From NCBI RefSeq assembly GCF_900996225.1, contig NZ_CAAJGL010000079.1:310001-374000 (forward strand): 64,000 nt of DNA, read 5' to 3'. The notes under the pieces were generated by a model. The model made no database searches. It was not told where the DNA came from and saw only the letters and a list, made by a program, of their open reading frames with translations. Source of the DNA: Paraburkholderia sp. BCC1884. Lineage in GTDB: Bacteria; Pseudomonadota; Gammaproteobacteria; Burkholderiales; Burkholderiaceae. The translations under genes and the position numbers were made by a program. This document shows, piece after piece, positions 17,482 to 24,083 of the stretch; the first letter of the stretch is position 1, and each line of letters begins with the position of its first letter.

Positions 17482-17886
17482 ATGACTTCCCGCTATCCGA
17501 TCCCGCCAAACGAAATCGAATTGACCGCAGTGCGCGCGCAAGGAGCGGGCGGTCAGAACGTCAACAAAGTGTCGAGTGCGATTCATCTGCGCTTCGACGT
17601 GCACGCCTCGTCGTTGCCGGACGTGCTGAAAATGCGCCTGCTTGCGCTGTCCGATCACCGTCTCACGCGTGACGGCGTGGTGATCATCAAGGCGCAGCAA
17701 CATCGGACTCAGGAGATGAATCGCGCGGCGGCGCTGGCGCGGCTCGACGAGTTGATCGAAAGCGTCAGCGTGACGCGCAAACCGCGTGTCGCCACCCGGC
17801 CGACGCGGGCATCGAACCGGCGGCGTCTGGACGGCAAGGCCAAGCGCAGTGAGATCAAATCCGGCCGCGGCCGGGTGGACGACTAG
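17482..17886 (+). CDS. arfB: Alternative ribosome-rescue factor ArfB (YaeJ), peptidyl-tRNA hydrolase
   Basis: ArfB enters the empty A site of ribosomes stalled at the end of mRNAs lacking a stop codon and hydrolyses peptidyl-tRNA. The 134-residue protein has the release-factor catalytic GGQ within AQGAGGQNVNKVSSAIHLRFD (residues about 19-39). It ends in the long basic tail that enters the mRNA channel (KPRVATRPTRASNRRRLDGKAKR). The ATG at 17482 matches the family N-terminus; the frame extends upstream to 17386 but those residues do not look conserved. It stands alone between a divergent membrane-protein gene and a convergent EAL gene only 25 bp away. Confidence 0.92.
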   Translation: MTSRYPIPPNEIELTAVRAQGAGGQNVNKVSSAIHLRFDVHASSLPDVLKMRLLALSDHRLTRDGVVIIKAQQHRTQEMNRAAALARLDELIESVSVTRKPRVATRPTRASNRRRLDGKAKRSEIKSGRGRVDD

Positions 17887-17910
17887 GAATACCTGCGTCA
17901 ACGAACCGGT

Positions 17911-19224
17911 TCAGCGTTTGCCGCCGCGCCCGGTAGGACGAGCATCCGCCGGTGTCGGCACGAAGTCGACGCACAGGACGTGCGTGCCGTCGCGCTCGAA
18001 AGCCAGTGCCGCCGTGTAGCAGTCCTGGCCGTCCGCGAGCGAATAGTGCGGCCCCATCATCGCGACACGCCCAGGTGCGGCGAGCGCGTGCTTGAAATAG
18101 GCGCGCCGTGACCAGTTGCTGCGCGTCTCGCTGTAGAGCGGCGCGAGCCGCAGCGGCGGTGGCGGCACCGAGGCCGCCGTGACCGAGGGCTGAGTCTGCT
18201 CGCCCTGTCCGTCGGTGAGAAAAACCCGGCGCGCTTCGCGCAGATGCCAGACCTTTTGCGCGGCCTGGCGCAGATCGCCAGTTGCCTTGTAGGCCTCCGC
18301 CGCGGCCAGCACGGCTTCAGCGAAACCCTCGAAGCCGAGCCGCCGATGGCCGGCATGCTCGCGTTCATAGGCGGCGAACTTGCTCCACATCGATTCGAGT
18401 AGCGGCGGCACGCGGGCGCAGGCTGCCTGCACCGAGCTTTTCGGCTGACCAAGCCAGAAACCTTGCACGAAATCGACGTCGGCCTGCATCAGAATCATCA
18501 GTTCTTCGTCGGTCTCGACGCCTTCCGCGAGCACCAGCGTGCCGGACTGATGCAGCATCGCGACCAGGTGACTGATCATCGAGTCGTCGCCTTCGCCTTT
18601 GCCTGCGCGCGCAACCAGCGAACGGTCGAGCTTGACGATGTCCGGGCGGAAACGCCACACGCGGTCGAAGTTGGAAAAGCCGGTACCGAAGTCGTCGATT
18701 GCGATCAGGAAGTCGCGCGGCTGCGAGGCGGCGAGCATGCTGGCGACGGCGGATTCGTCATCGGCGGGCTGCTCGAGCACTTCGATCACGATGCGTTCCT
18801 GCGGCAAGCCGAAGTGCGCGGACAATTCGTCGATGAAGGTGCGTTGCGGCCAGCCCGTCTCGAACACCTGCGGCCGCGTGTTCAGAAAGAGCCAGCCCGT
18901 GCTGATGCCTTGCTCCATGAAATTCGCCACATGCAGGCAACGGGCAATGCGGTCGAGTTCGCGTGCGTCGGCGGCCGAGCGCGTGCCCGAAAAAAGCACT
19001 TCCGGCGAAACCGGCAGGCCGACCGGATCGAAGGCGCGCAACAAGCCCTCGTAACCGACCACACATTGATGCGTCACCGAGAGCACGGGCTGAAACACGC
19101 TGTGCAATGTCAACGCGCGCCAGGTGGCGGTCCAGCCGGACTCGTCCCGGACCAGATGCGGGAGCAGGCCGCTCAGGGTCAATTCGCTGACGGTTGGCAT
19201 AAAGGCAGGCATGAGGGCGGACAT
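17911..19224 (-). CDS. EAL-domain cyclic-di-GMP phosphodiesterase with C-terminal sensory-type region
   Basis: The 437-residue protein carries one EAL domain (about residues 40-275) and no GGDEF domain. Residues needed for c-di-GMP hydrolysis appear intact: YEGLLR (EAL motif), LFLNTRP (Asn), IVIEVLEQ (Glu), IDDFGTGFSNF (DDFGTG), IVKLDRSL (Lys), LAEGVET (Glu) and DFVQGFWLGQP. The rest (about 290-437) holds two amphipathic helices and a segment SNWSRRAYFKHAL...GPHYSLADGQDCYTAALAF. This architecture recalls YkuI, where a PAS-like domain follows EAL, but that part is inference. The frame is open to 19260; the internal ATG at 19224 (MSALMPAF) is the likelier start. It would lower c-di-GMP and so could influence the surface structures encoded further along, though no direct link is visible. 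Confidence 0.87.
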   Translation of the reverse strand: MSALMPAFMPTVSELTLSGLLPHLVRDESGWTATWRALTLHSVFQPVLSVTHQCVVGYEGLLRAFDPVGLPVSPEVLFSGTRSAADARELDRIARCLHVANFMEQGISTGWLFLNTRPQVFETGWPQRTFIDELSAHFGLPQERIVIEVLEQPADDESAVASMLAASQPRDFLIAIDDFGTGFSNFDRVWRFRPDIVKLDRSLVARAGKGEGDDSMISHLVAMLHQSGTLVLAEGVETDEELMILMQADVDFVQGFWLGQPKSSVQAACARVPPLLESMWSKFAAYEREHAGHRRLGFEGFAEAVLAAAEAYKATGDLRQAAQKVWHLREARRVFLTDGQGEQTQPSVTAASVPPPPLRLAPLYSETRSNWSRRAYFKHALAAPGRVAMMGPHYSLADGQDCYTAALAFERDGTHVLCVDFVPTPADARPTGRGGKR

Positions 19225-19760
19225 GGTGGCTTCGCGGCAAGCGGGTGGCGGGGCGCGCAAACCGATTCAGCGCGCAACGGATGCTCAGCCCCGAGGTCGG
19301 CAGGGCAAATCAGATGAAGCCCGCGAACGCTAAGCGCGATGCCAGCCATGCTGGACTCCGGCGGAGTTAGTCAAAACCAGTCTAGCAGCTTGCAATTCGC
19401 ATGAATGTGCGGGTTATCACAGACGCGGTGCGGCTCCGTTGTCGGCACACGCTTGCGTGTTAGAGCCGTGTGGCAGGGCGTCGCCGGGAAGTCGCATGGG
19501 TTCTGGGCCGGTCGGCGCGAAGCATCGACCGCTTTCGGCGCCTCGCGTATCAATCGCGCGTATGAAGCCAAAGGTAGCAGGGCGGCAAGCGGACGCCCGC
19601 CAAACTCCAGGCGAGGACGGTGCTCAGACGTTATGCCTGGCGGCGGGTTGGTGTCGTCCGGAGCGGCGGGCGTCGATGCGGCGCGCATGGGTCAGTCACC
19701 GGCCTGCAGGTTTGGTGTGCGGCGGGTATGCTGCTGCTTTTCTTGAGAAGGGGATCAAGC
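19225..19760. other. Intergenic region without recognised gene
   Basis: This 536-bp divergent space separates the EAL gene (minus) from the small monooxygenase gene (plus). Short open frames exist on both strands (for example 19371-19688 minus), but they lack ribosome binding sites and have proline- and arginine-rich composition typical of chance frames. I see a weak 5-bp hairpin near 19342 and no riboswitch or tRNA that I recognise. AAGGGG at 19748-19753 serves the next gene. Confidence 0.5.
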
Positions 19761-20051
19761 ATGTCGGAAATCGCGGTAGTCGCAATTTCGGTGGCCAAGC
19801 CGGGTTATGAAGAGCAACTGCGCACGGCGCTCGAAGGCATTGTCGGCCCGACGCGCAAGGAGCAGGGTGCGCTTCAGTACGATCTGCACCGAGATGTGCA
19901 GGAACCGCGCCGGTTCGTTTTCGTCGAGCGTTGGGAGAGCAAGGAGGCGTTGGCCAGCCACGCTAAATCCGCGCATATCGAGGCTTATAAGAAAGCCGTG
20001 GCGGATTGGGTCGAGCACTCGGAAATTCGCGTCGTGTCGAAGATCGCGTAA
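19761..20051 (+). CDS. Antibiotic biosynthesis monooxygenase (ABM)/YgiN-like protein
   Basis: The 96-residue protein has the ferredoxin-like ABM fold pattern: strand IAVVAISVAKPGYEEQLRTAL, then TRKEQGALQYDLHRDVQEPRRFVFVERWESKEALASHAKSAH, ending with a strand SEIRVVSKIA. The pair of GALQYDLH and FVFVERW..HxxSxH is characteristic of YgiN/LsrG-type enzymes, small cofactor-free monooxygenases or isomerases acting on quinols or related compounds. Substrate unknown. The ATG at 19761 is preceded by AAGGGG with good spacing; the frame extends upstream to 19620 but that part looks random. A possible terminator follows. Confidence 0.85.
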   Translation: MSEIAVVAISVAKPGYEEQLRTALEGIVGPTRKEQGALQYDLHRDVQEPRRFVFVERWESKEALASHAKSAHIEAYKKAVADWVEHSEIRVVSKIA

Positions 20052-20100
20052 GGAACGGGAAGCAAAGCCGGTTTAACCGGGCGCGAGACGGCATCGCGCG

Positions 20101-20159
20101 ACGGCGAGCGAACGGCGGGGCGGATATCGGCCTCGCGCGGTGCTCGCCGTTTGCTTTTT
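20101..20159 (+). terminator. Possible terminator of the ABM gene
   Basis: ACGGCGAGC (20101-20109) and GCTCGCCGT (20142-20150) form a 9-bp perfect stem with a 32-nt loop, followed by TTGCTTTTT (20151-20159). The long loop makes it weaker than a classic terminator, but its position between convergent genes fits. Confidence 0.4.
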
Positions 20160-20415
20160 AGTGCGTGGATTGCGGCACGTCGAGGATCAGGATGATGGTC
20201 CAGTCGGCGTCGCCATCGTGGTGATACTGGCGTTCCGCGACGATGAACGGCTGTTGCTTGCCATCCGGGCCGAGAAACAGCACGTCGCCTTCCATCGGCA
20301 GGCATTCGACGGGCGGCAGCGCCAGAAACGCTTCCTGACCGCCGCGCGGCATCAGTTTTTCGATTTTGCGAGATGCTGCTTCAGTCCATTCGATATCTAG
20401 CTGGATATTGCTCAT
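20158..20415 (-). CDS. Conserved-looking hypothetical protein, 85 aa
   Basis: A soluble 85-residue protein (MSNIQLDIEWTEAASRKIEKLMPRG...) with no signal peptide or membrane segment. The middle holds GDVLFLGPDGKQQPFIVAERQYHHDGD and the end WTIILILDVPQ, suggesting a small alpha/beta fold. I do not recognise the family. It is supported as a gene by GGAGGA placed just upstream of the ATG at 20415 and by balanced amino-acid composition. It is convergent with the ABM gene, and the stop lies in the possible terminator of that gene. Function unknown. Confidence 0.65.
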   Translation of the reverse strand: MSNIQLDIEWTEAASRKIEKLMPRGGQEAFLALPPVECLPMEGDVLFLGPDGKQQPFIVAERQYHHDGDADWTIILILDVPQSTH

Positions 20416-20538
20416 GCTGTCCTCCGCACCAAGGTGCGCACGGGTTAGGGGAACCGGCCAGGCGCCGGTCGGTGCGCGACTTTAGCACACCGTCGGGCGG
20501 GCGCCGCGGGCCTTCCTTGCCGGTCCATTAGACAACAA

Positions 20539-20573
20539 AAAAGCCGAAGCCGGCGGTGCCGGCTTCGGCTTTT
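20539..20573 (-). terminator. Strong intrinsic terminator, probably bidirectional
   Basis: A 16-bp perfect stem (20539-20554 with 20558-20573, arms containing AGCCGAAGCCGGC) closes a 3-nt loop and is flanked by A-runs on the left and T on the right. On the minus strand it ends in a U-run, so it terminates the small secreted-protein gene at 20615-20854. Confidence 0.82.
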
Positions 20574-20614
20574 CACCTTCGCGGCCCGGCCGCGGGTGAG
20601 CTTGCAGATGGTGC

Positions 20615-20854
20615 TTACGAACCGGCAGCCTCGGCCTTCTTCGGATGATGATGCGGGGCCGTCTTGTGATGTTTGGCCGGCATGGCCGGTGCGCTTTCCA
20701 TCGCCTGCTGACGGTTTTGCAAATCTTGCGCACGCTGTTCGACGTCGGCGGCCTTGGCCGGATCGGTGCTCATCATGACGCCGTTGTCCTGCGCATAAGC
20801 CGCGCCCGTTACGGCACTGAGGGAAACCAGGATCGCCAGGGACACTTTCTTCAT
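20615..20854 (-). CDS. Small secreted His/Ala-rich protein of unknown function
   Basis: The 79-residue product begins with a clear Sec signal peptide (MKKVSLAILVSLSAVTGAAYAQ, cleavage after AYA). The mature part of about 58 residues has a short amphipathic Gln/Arg-rich helix (KAADVEQRAQDLQNRQQAME) and a tail dense in His and Lys (PAKHHKTAPHHHPKK). The His-rich tail could bind metal or buffer acid in the periplasm; that is speculation. GGAGGT stands just before the ATG at 20854, a strong terminator follows, and an inverted TGTAACG-type motif lies about 100 bp upstream. I do not recognise a family. Confidence 0.65.
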   Translation of the reverse strand: MKKVSLAILVSLSAVTGAAYAQDNGVMMSTDPAKAADVEQRAQDLQNRQQAMESAPAMPAKHHKTAPHHHPKKAEAAGS

Positions 20855-20951
20855 CTTTACCTCCGCAGAGTGGTTGTGGACCCGAGTAATTGCCCATCCA
20901 TATGGAAAGACAATGCATTCTAGTCAGCAATATCCGCTCCAGCGGATGCTT

Positions 20952-20988
20952 TTGTAACTGCAATGACAATTCGTTACATCTTGTAACG
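20952..20988. promoter_or_regulatory. Operator-like GTTACA/TGTAAC repeats
   Basis: CGTTACA (20972-20978) and TGTAACG (20982-20988) form a 7-bp perfect inverted repeat with a 3-nt spacer. A further TTGTAAC at 20952-20958 repeats the TTGTAAC at 20981-20987. The array lies about 100-135 bp upstream of the minus-strand secreted-protein gene. Repeats of this kind are typical of OmpR-class response regulators (the RstA box TACATNTNGTTACA is similar), but the factor is unknown. Confidence 0.38.
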
Positions 20989-21103
20989 GCCCAGCCACGG
21001 CGGGGCCTGGCGCGCTCCGGGCTAGCGAATTACCGATAAGTCCTTGTCGCCGTGAGAAATATTCGCATCTCTAAATAAAGCGGCGCGATCTTTTAGCGCT
21101 GTT

Positions 21104-21892
21104 TCAGAACCATCCGATGGCGCGATAGACATGAAACTGGGCAATGCCAATTAACTCGTGCAATGCGATCTCAGCATTCACCAGATTGTCATAGCGCGGC
21201 AGTACACCAAGGTCTGCCGCTCGCGCGCTCGAGACGAAGGGTTGCGGCGCGAGGCCGAAGCGCGCGAAGTCGAGCAAAGCGCGCGGCATCTGATACGCGG
21301 AAGTGACGAGTATCAAGGAATCGTAACGTGAGTGGTCGAGAATAGCGGCGACGTTGCGAGCGTTCTCGTACGTGGTGCGACTGGTGTTTTCCAGCACGAT
21401 ATCGGCGCGCGGTACGGCGGCGCGCAGCAGATAGGGCAGGTAGGTGTCGGCTTCGGTCGCGCGACGCCCCTGCGGATCGCCGCCGCTCACGATCACGTGA
21501 CAGGTCGCCGCCGTCCGCTTGCAGGCGGCGTAGTTTTGCGCACTCGCGGTGATGCGCGCCATCACGTCGCGCGGCGGCATGAGTTCGTGGTCGCTGCCGT
21601 AAACGAGCCCGCCGCCGAGCATGATGATCGCGGTGCGTGACGCGAAGGTGGCCGGCGAACCGGTCTGCCGTTCGGGTTGCGCCAGTTGCAGGAGCGGCGC
21701 TGTTAGCCAGCCGGCGGCGAGCAGCCAGAACAGTGCGAGCGTGGCCGCGGCAAGGGGCCGGCGGGCGCCTTTCCATAGCACGATTGCCGCAAAAAAAAGC
21801 ACTAATAAAGTTAATAGAATCAATTTAAATGGGGTAACGTATGTCTTTCGGGACGAATCCACGGGCTTGCTATCGCGCCGCAGCGGTTGCAT
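21104..21892 (-). CDS. YdcF/ElyC-family DUF218 membrane protein
   Basis: This 262-residue protein has two N-terminal hydrophobic helices (FKLILLTLLVLFFAAIVLW and AAATLALFWLLAAGWLTAPLLQL) followed by a DUF218 domain (about residues 85-255). Landmarks are TAIIMLGGGL, HVIVSGGDPQGRRATEADTY, VLENTSRTTYENARNVA and LILVTSAYQMPRALLDF. The acidic and Asn residues of the ENxSxxTxENA segment are conserved in the family. E. coli ElyC and SanA, of the same fold, act in envelope and peptidoglycan homeostasis. The domain faces the periplasm. The start at 21892 has a weak ribosome binding site, and no later start would keep both helices. Confidence 0.82.
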   Translation of the reverse strand: MQPLRRDSKPVDSSRKTYVTPFKLILLTLLVLFFAAIVLWKGARRPLAAATLALFWLLAAGWLTAPLLQLAQPERQTGSPATFASRTAIIMLGGGLVYGSDHELMPPRDVMARITASAQNYAACKRTAATCHVIVSGGDPQGRRATEADTYLPYLLRAAVPRADIVLENTSRTTYENARNVAAILDHSRYDSLILVTSAYQMPRALLDFARFGLAPQPFVSSARAADLGVLPRYDNLVNAEIALHELIGIAQFHVYRAIGWF

Positions 21893-22088
21893 CGTCGGCT
21901 AGTGGAGAGAACGCTAACATGCCGTTCATACGGGGGTTCCGAGAACGAGACCAGGCAGCACCTGGCGGAATTCGGCCGCACGGGTTGCAGCCAGCTTCCA
22001 GCCAAGGGCGGGTGCCAAGCGCGTCACTGGTGGCGCGGTGACGTGGTGGGCATGATGTGTCATAGCTGCACTTTAAGAAAGAAGTGAG

Positions 22089-22412
22089 ATGACCACGTAT
22101 TCCAACGAAGCGGTACTTGAAGCGCTGCGGCGGGCGCAATATCGTCAGGTCCCTTGGGCCAGAAGGCCGGGCGTCTTCCAATATCTTCGCGCGTTAGGCC
22201 TGATGGACACCGTTCGGCAGCGCACCGTCGCGCCGGCACCGGGTTTTCATGCTCCTGTCGACATCGCCGTGCTGACCGATCGGGGTCGCGCCGAGTTTGC
22301 GCGGCTCGCACACGACGAGCGTCTACTCAGTTGGACCGCTCAGCGAATGAACGACTACGTTCTCGCCACAGCCGATACGCGAGTTGCCGTCGCGCTCGAA
22401 GTCCGGCCCTAG
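22089..22412 (+). CDS. Hypothetical protein, 107 aa, possibly winged-helix-like
   Basis: The product (MTTYSNEAVLEALRRAQYRQVPW...) is small and soluble. Its order of helices, ending in VLTDRGRAEFARLAHDERLL, resembles the wing and last helix of winged-helix or PadR/MarR-type modules, but I see no convincing recognition helix. The gene is supported by AAGAAGTGAG directly before the ATG and by regular composition. It is divergent from the YdcF-like gene with a 196-bp gap. I cannot assign a function. Confidence 0.55.
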   Translation: MTTYSNEAVLEALRRAQYRQVPWARRPGVFQYLRALGLMDTVRQRTVAPAPGFHAPVDIAVLTDRGRAEFARLAHDERLLSWTAQRMNDYVLATADTRVAVALEVRP

Positions 22413-22569
22413 CGTCACCGGCTGGCTGCGACAGGCCTTGTTCCAGCCGCTTCAGGCGGCTGGCGGCGGCTTTATCGCTTCCGATTTTCCGTCGATAGCC
22501 CCCACCTCCTGCCAGTCACTGCGACCCGCTGCATCATGCCGCGCTCGTGAATAGCGTCTTTCTGCGCGC

Positions 22570-22602
22570 AAAAAAAAAAGCCCGTATCACGAGGATACGG
22601 GC
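22570..22602 (-). terminator. Intrinsic terminator for minus-strand transcription
   Basis: GCCCGTATC (22580-22588) and GATACGGGC (22594-22602) form a 9-bp stem with a 5-nt loop. A run of ten A on the left (22570-22579) becomes a U-run on the minus strand. It probably ends the transcript of the small secreted protein at 22724-22975. Nothing else was seen in the 311-bp gap 22413-22723. Confidence 0.77.
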
Positions 22603-22723
22603 GTACCGGAATTACTACTGCCACGCTGTGCTAATGGCGTTAAATCAGACTGACGCAAAGCAGGGTGGTTCCCCGATTAATCAATTCGCACAATTGACGC
22701 AGCCGAAGCACGGGCGCGCGTTG

Positions 22724-22975
22724 CTAGCGGCGACGCGGCGGCTCCGCACGCGCCGATTCCGGGCGGGTGTGCACATTACTGGCGATATCGCCGCGCAAAT
22801 CGCCACGCGGCGCCGGCGGCGTGAAGTCGCGGCGCGGTTCGCTTTGTTGCCAGGCTTCGATCGTGGCCGTGCGGTCCGGCCGCCAGTTCCAGCCTTGTGG
22901 GCGCTGCTGGGCAAGCGCCGGTGCGGCCATTGATGAAACGACAATGCCGCACAGAAGCAGTGACATTGGTTTCAT
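22724..22975 (-). CDS. Small secreted Arg/Pro-rich protein
   Basis: The 83-residue product has a good signal peptide (MKPMSLLLCGIVVSSMAAPALAQ, cleavage after ALA). The mature part of about 60 residues is rich in Arg, Pro and Trp (QRPQGWNWRPDRTATIEAWQQ, then FTPPAPRGDLRGD) and is likely disordered. GGGAG precedes the ATG at 22975 and a terminator lies 120 bp downstream, so it is probably a genuine transcription unit. I do not recognise a family; the role is unknown. Confidence 0.6.
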   Translation of the reverse strand: MKPMSLLLCGIVVSSMAAPALAQQRPQGWNWRPDRTATIEAWQQSEPRRDFTPPAPRGDLRGDIASNVHTRPESARAEPPRRR

Positions 22976-22987
22976 GCTGAGCTCCCG

Positions 22988-23080
22988 TCAAGCCGATGGA
23001 TTCACGGCCTGTTTGCATATCCATAAAGGTATGCCGAGTAGCGAAAGCACGCTGTAAGTAATAGTAAATGGATGTTTCAT
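22988..23080 (-). CDS. Candidate 30-residue membrane peptide
   Basis: A short frame, MKHPFTITYSVLSLLGIPLW then ICKQAVNPSA, would encode one hydrophobic helix with a short polar tail. It ends 12 bp before the next gene on the same strand, so the two could be co-transcribed. There is no strong ribosome binding site (only a weak GCGG), and the 13-bp inverted repeat lies directly upstream. Small membrane peptides of this size exist in bacteria, but this one rests on composition alone. Confidence 0.25.
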   Translation of the reverse strand: MKHPFTITYSVLSLLGIPLWICKQAVNPSA

Positions 23081-23085
23081 CCGCA

Positions 23086-23125
23086 ACTTTCGCGCTGCGT
23101 CGACAATCCGATGCAGCGCGAAAGT
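23086..23125. repeat. 13-bp perfect inverted repeat
   Basis: ACTTTCGCGCTGC (23086-23098) is repeated in inverse at 23113-23125 with a 14-nt spacer. On the minus strand it precedes the candidate small peptide and the secreted-protein gene. It could be a regulatory RNA hairpin, an operator or an old transposon end. No U-run follows on either strand. Confidence 0.6.
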
Positions 23126-23234
23126 GTGGTGGCCTGGGCGGCAGGGGACGACGGTGGTGGGCGCGCCCCGGTCGGCGGTGCCCATGTCGGCCGCGGCGGC
23201 GTCGTGAGACGCCCCGCGATGGCCCGGATAAACG

Positions 23235-23256
23235 CCGGGTGCCCGCAGGCACCCGG
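23235..23256 (-). terminator. GC-rich hairpin behind the IS5-type orphan gene
   Basis: CCGGGTGCC (23235-23243) and GGCACCCGG (23248-23256) form a 9-bp stem with a 4-nt loop 20 bp after the stop of the minus-strand gene at 23276. No U-run follows, so it may be a weak terminator or a transcript-protecting stem. Confidence 0.3.
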
Positions 23257-23275
23257 AGGCGAAACAATTCTCGCG

Positions 23276-23677
23276 TCAGGCCATCTTGACCGGCGCGCGC
23301 CACGATTCCGGATTGGTCCAGAATGCGCCGCGCAGACGATCGCGGCTCGGCGGTGCCGGCGGTTTCGCGGCGGTGGCGCCAATGCGTCCGCGCAGCGAAA
23401 TTTCGCGGCCGCTCGTGCCAAGTCGCTTAACTATTTCGGCGAGCGTACCATCCGCTTGCCACTCGTCGAAACGGCGGCGGCAAGTCGGCGGCGACGGATA
23501 GCGGCCCGGCAGTTTGGACCAGCCTTCGCCTGTCGACAGCACCCACAGCACGGCATTGACGACCGCGCGTGCTTCCACGCGTGGCCGACCGCGCCGTTCG
23601 CTCCGTGCAGGTTCCGCACAGAACAACGCCTCGACCAGCGCCCACTCGTTGTCTCTCAAATCGTCGAACAGCATCAT
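23276..23677 (-). CDS. Stand-alone IS5-type (DUF4096) DNA-binding domain protein
   Basis: Residues about 3-95 match the N-terminal DUF4096 helix-turn-helix domain of IS5/IS1182-type transposases: LRDNEWALVEALF, RGRPRVEARAVVNAVLWVL, GWSKLPGRYPSPPTCRRRFDEW. The DDE catalytic half is absent; the protein ends at 133 residues with an unrelated Arg/Pro-rich tail. The reading frame is intact, GAGGTG stands close before the ATG at 23677, and I see no terminal repeats or target duplication. The picture is of a domesticated DNA-binding protein rather than a fresh IS remnant. A paralogue lies at 51704-52159. A regulatory role is inference only. Confidence 0.7.
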   Translation of the reverse strand: MMLFDDLRDNEWALVEALFCAEPARSERRGRPRVEARAVVNAVLWVLSTGEGWSKLPGRYPSPPTCRRRFDEWQADGTLAEIVKRLGTSGREISLRGRIGATAAKPPAPPSRDRLRGAFWTNPESWRAPVKMA

Positions 23678-24083
23678 GTTTCACCTCAGCGAAGCTAACT
23701 CCGGTGCGCTGCCCCGCGCCGCGCACTCTCCATGCACTCGATAGGCGAGTGCCAAGGAGGGTCGGGCTTGCCACGGTCTGCTATGCAGTCAGAATCATGG
23801 CGCCGACCCTTGTGTGCAGGTAAATGCAGGAAGTGTGCCAAGTTAGGTCCAACCGCCTGAAAGCCCCGTGACAGCGGGCCAGCGCGGGCGCTAGCTAGGG
23901 GCGTATAAGAATCCAAAAAACCCATCACGCAAATCGGGACAATCACCAATCTTGTGCAATCAAGCCCGTCCAGCGTGCGCTTGCGCCTTATTGCTGCATT
24001 GCAGCGATTGGCCCGAGGGCGGATTTCGTCGACCGTTTCAGCTTACAATTCGCATCAAATAGAGTTATTGATGAGGTCGGTAA
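23678..24083. other. Intergenic region upstream of two divergent genes
   Basis: The 406 bp between the minus-strand IS5-type gene and the plus-strand LysR gene contain no convincing frame. TACAAT at 24044-24049 could be a -10 box for the LysR gene, but no -35 is apparent. GAGGT before the ATG at 24084 is a good ribosome binding site. Confidence 0.4.

Noticed and set aside
19225..19400. A cyclic-di-GMP riboswitch before the EAL gene
   Set aside because: The conserved GEMM core sequences were not found; only a weak 5-bp hairpin is present.
19371..19688. A 105-codon minus-strand frame in the intergenic region before the ABM gene
   Set aside because: It has no ribosome binding site, is rich in Pro, Arg and Thr without pattern, and overlaps equally poor plus-strand frames.
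23276..23677. A complete insertion sequence around the IS5-type domain gene
   Set aside because: No catalytic DDE region follows, and no terminal inverted repeats or target-site duplication were found at suitable distances; the 13-bp inverted repeat at 23086-23125 lies on one side only.
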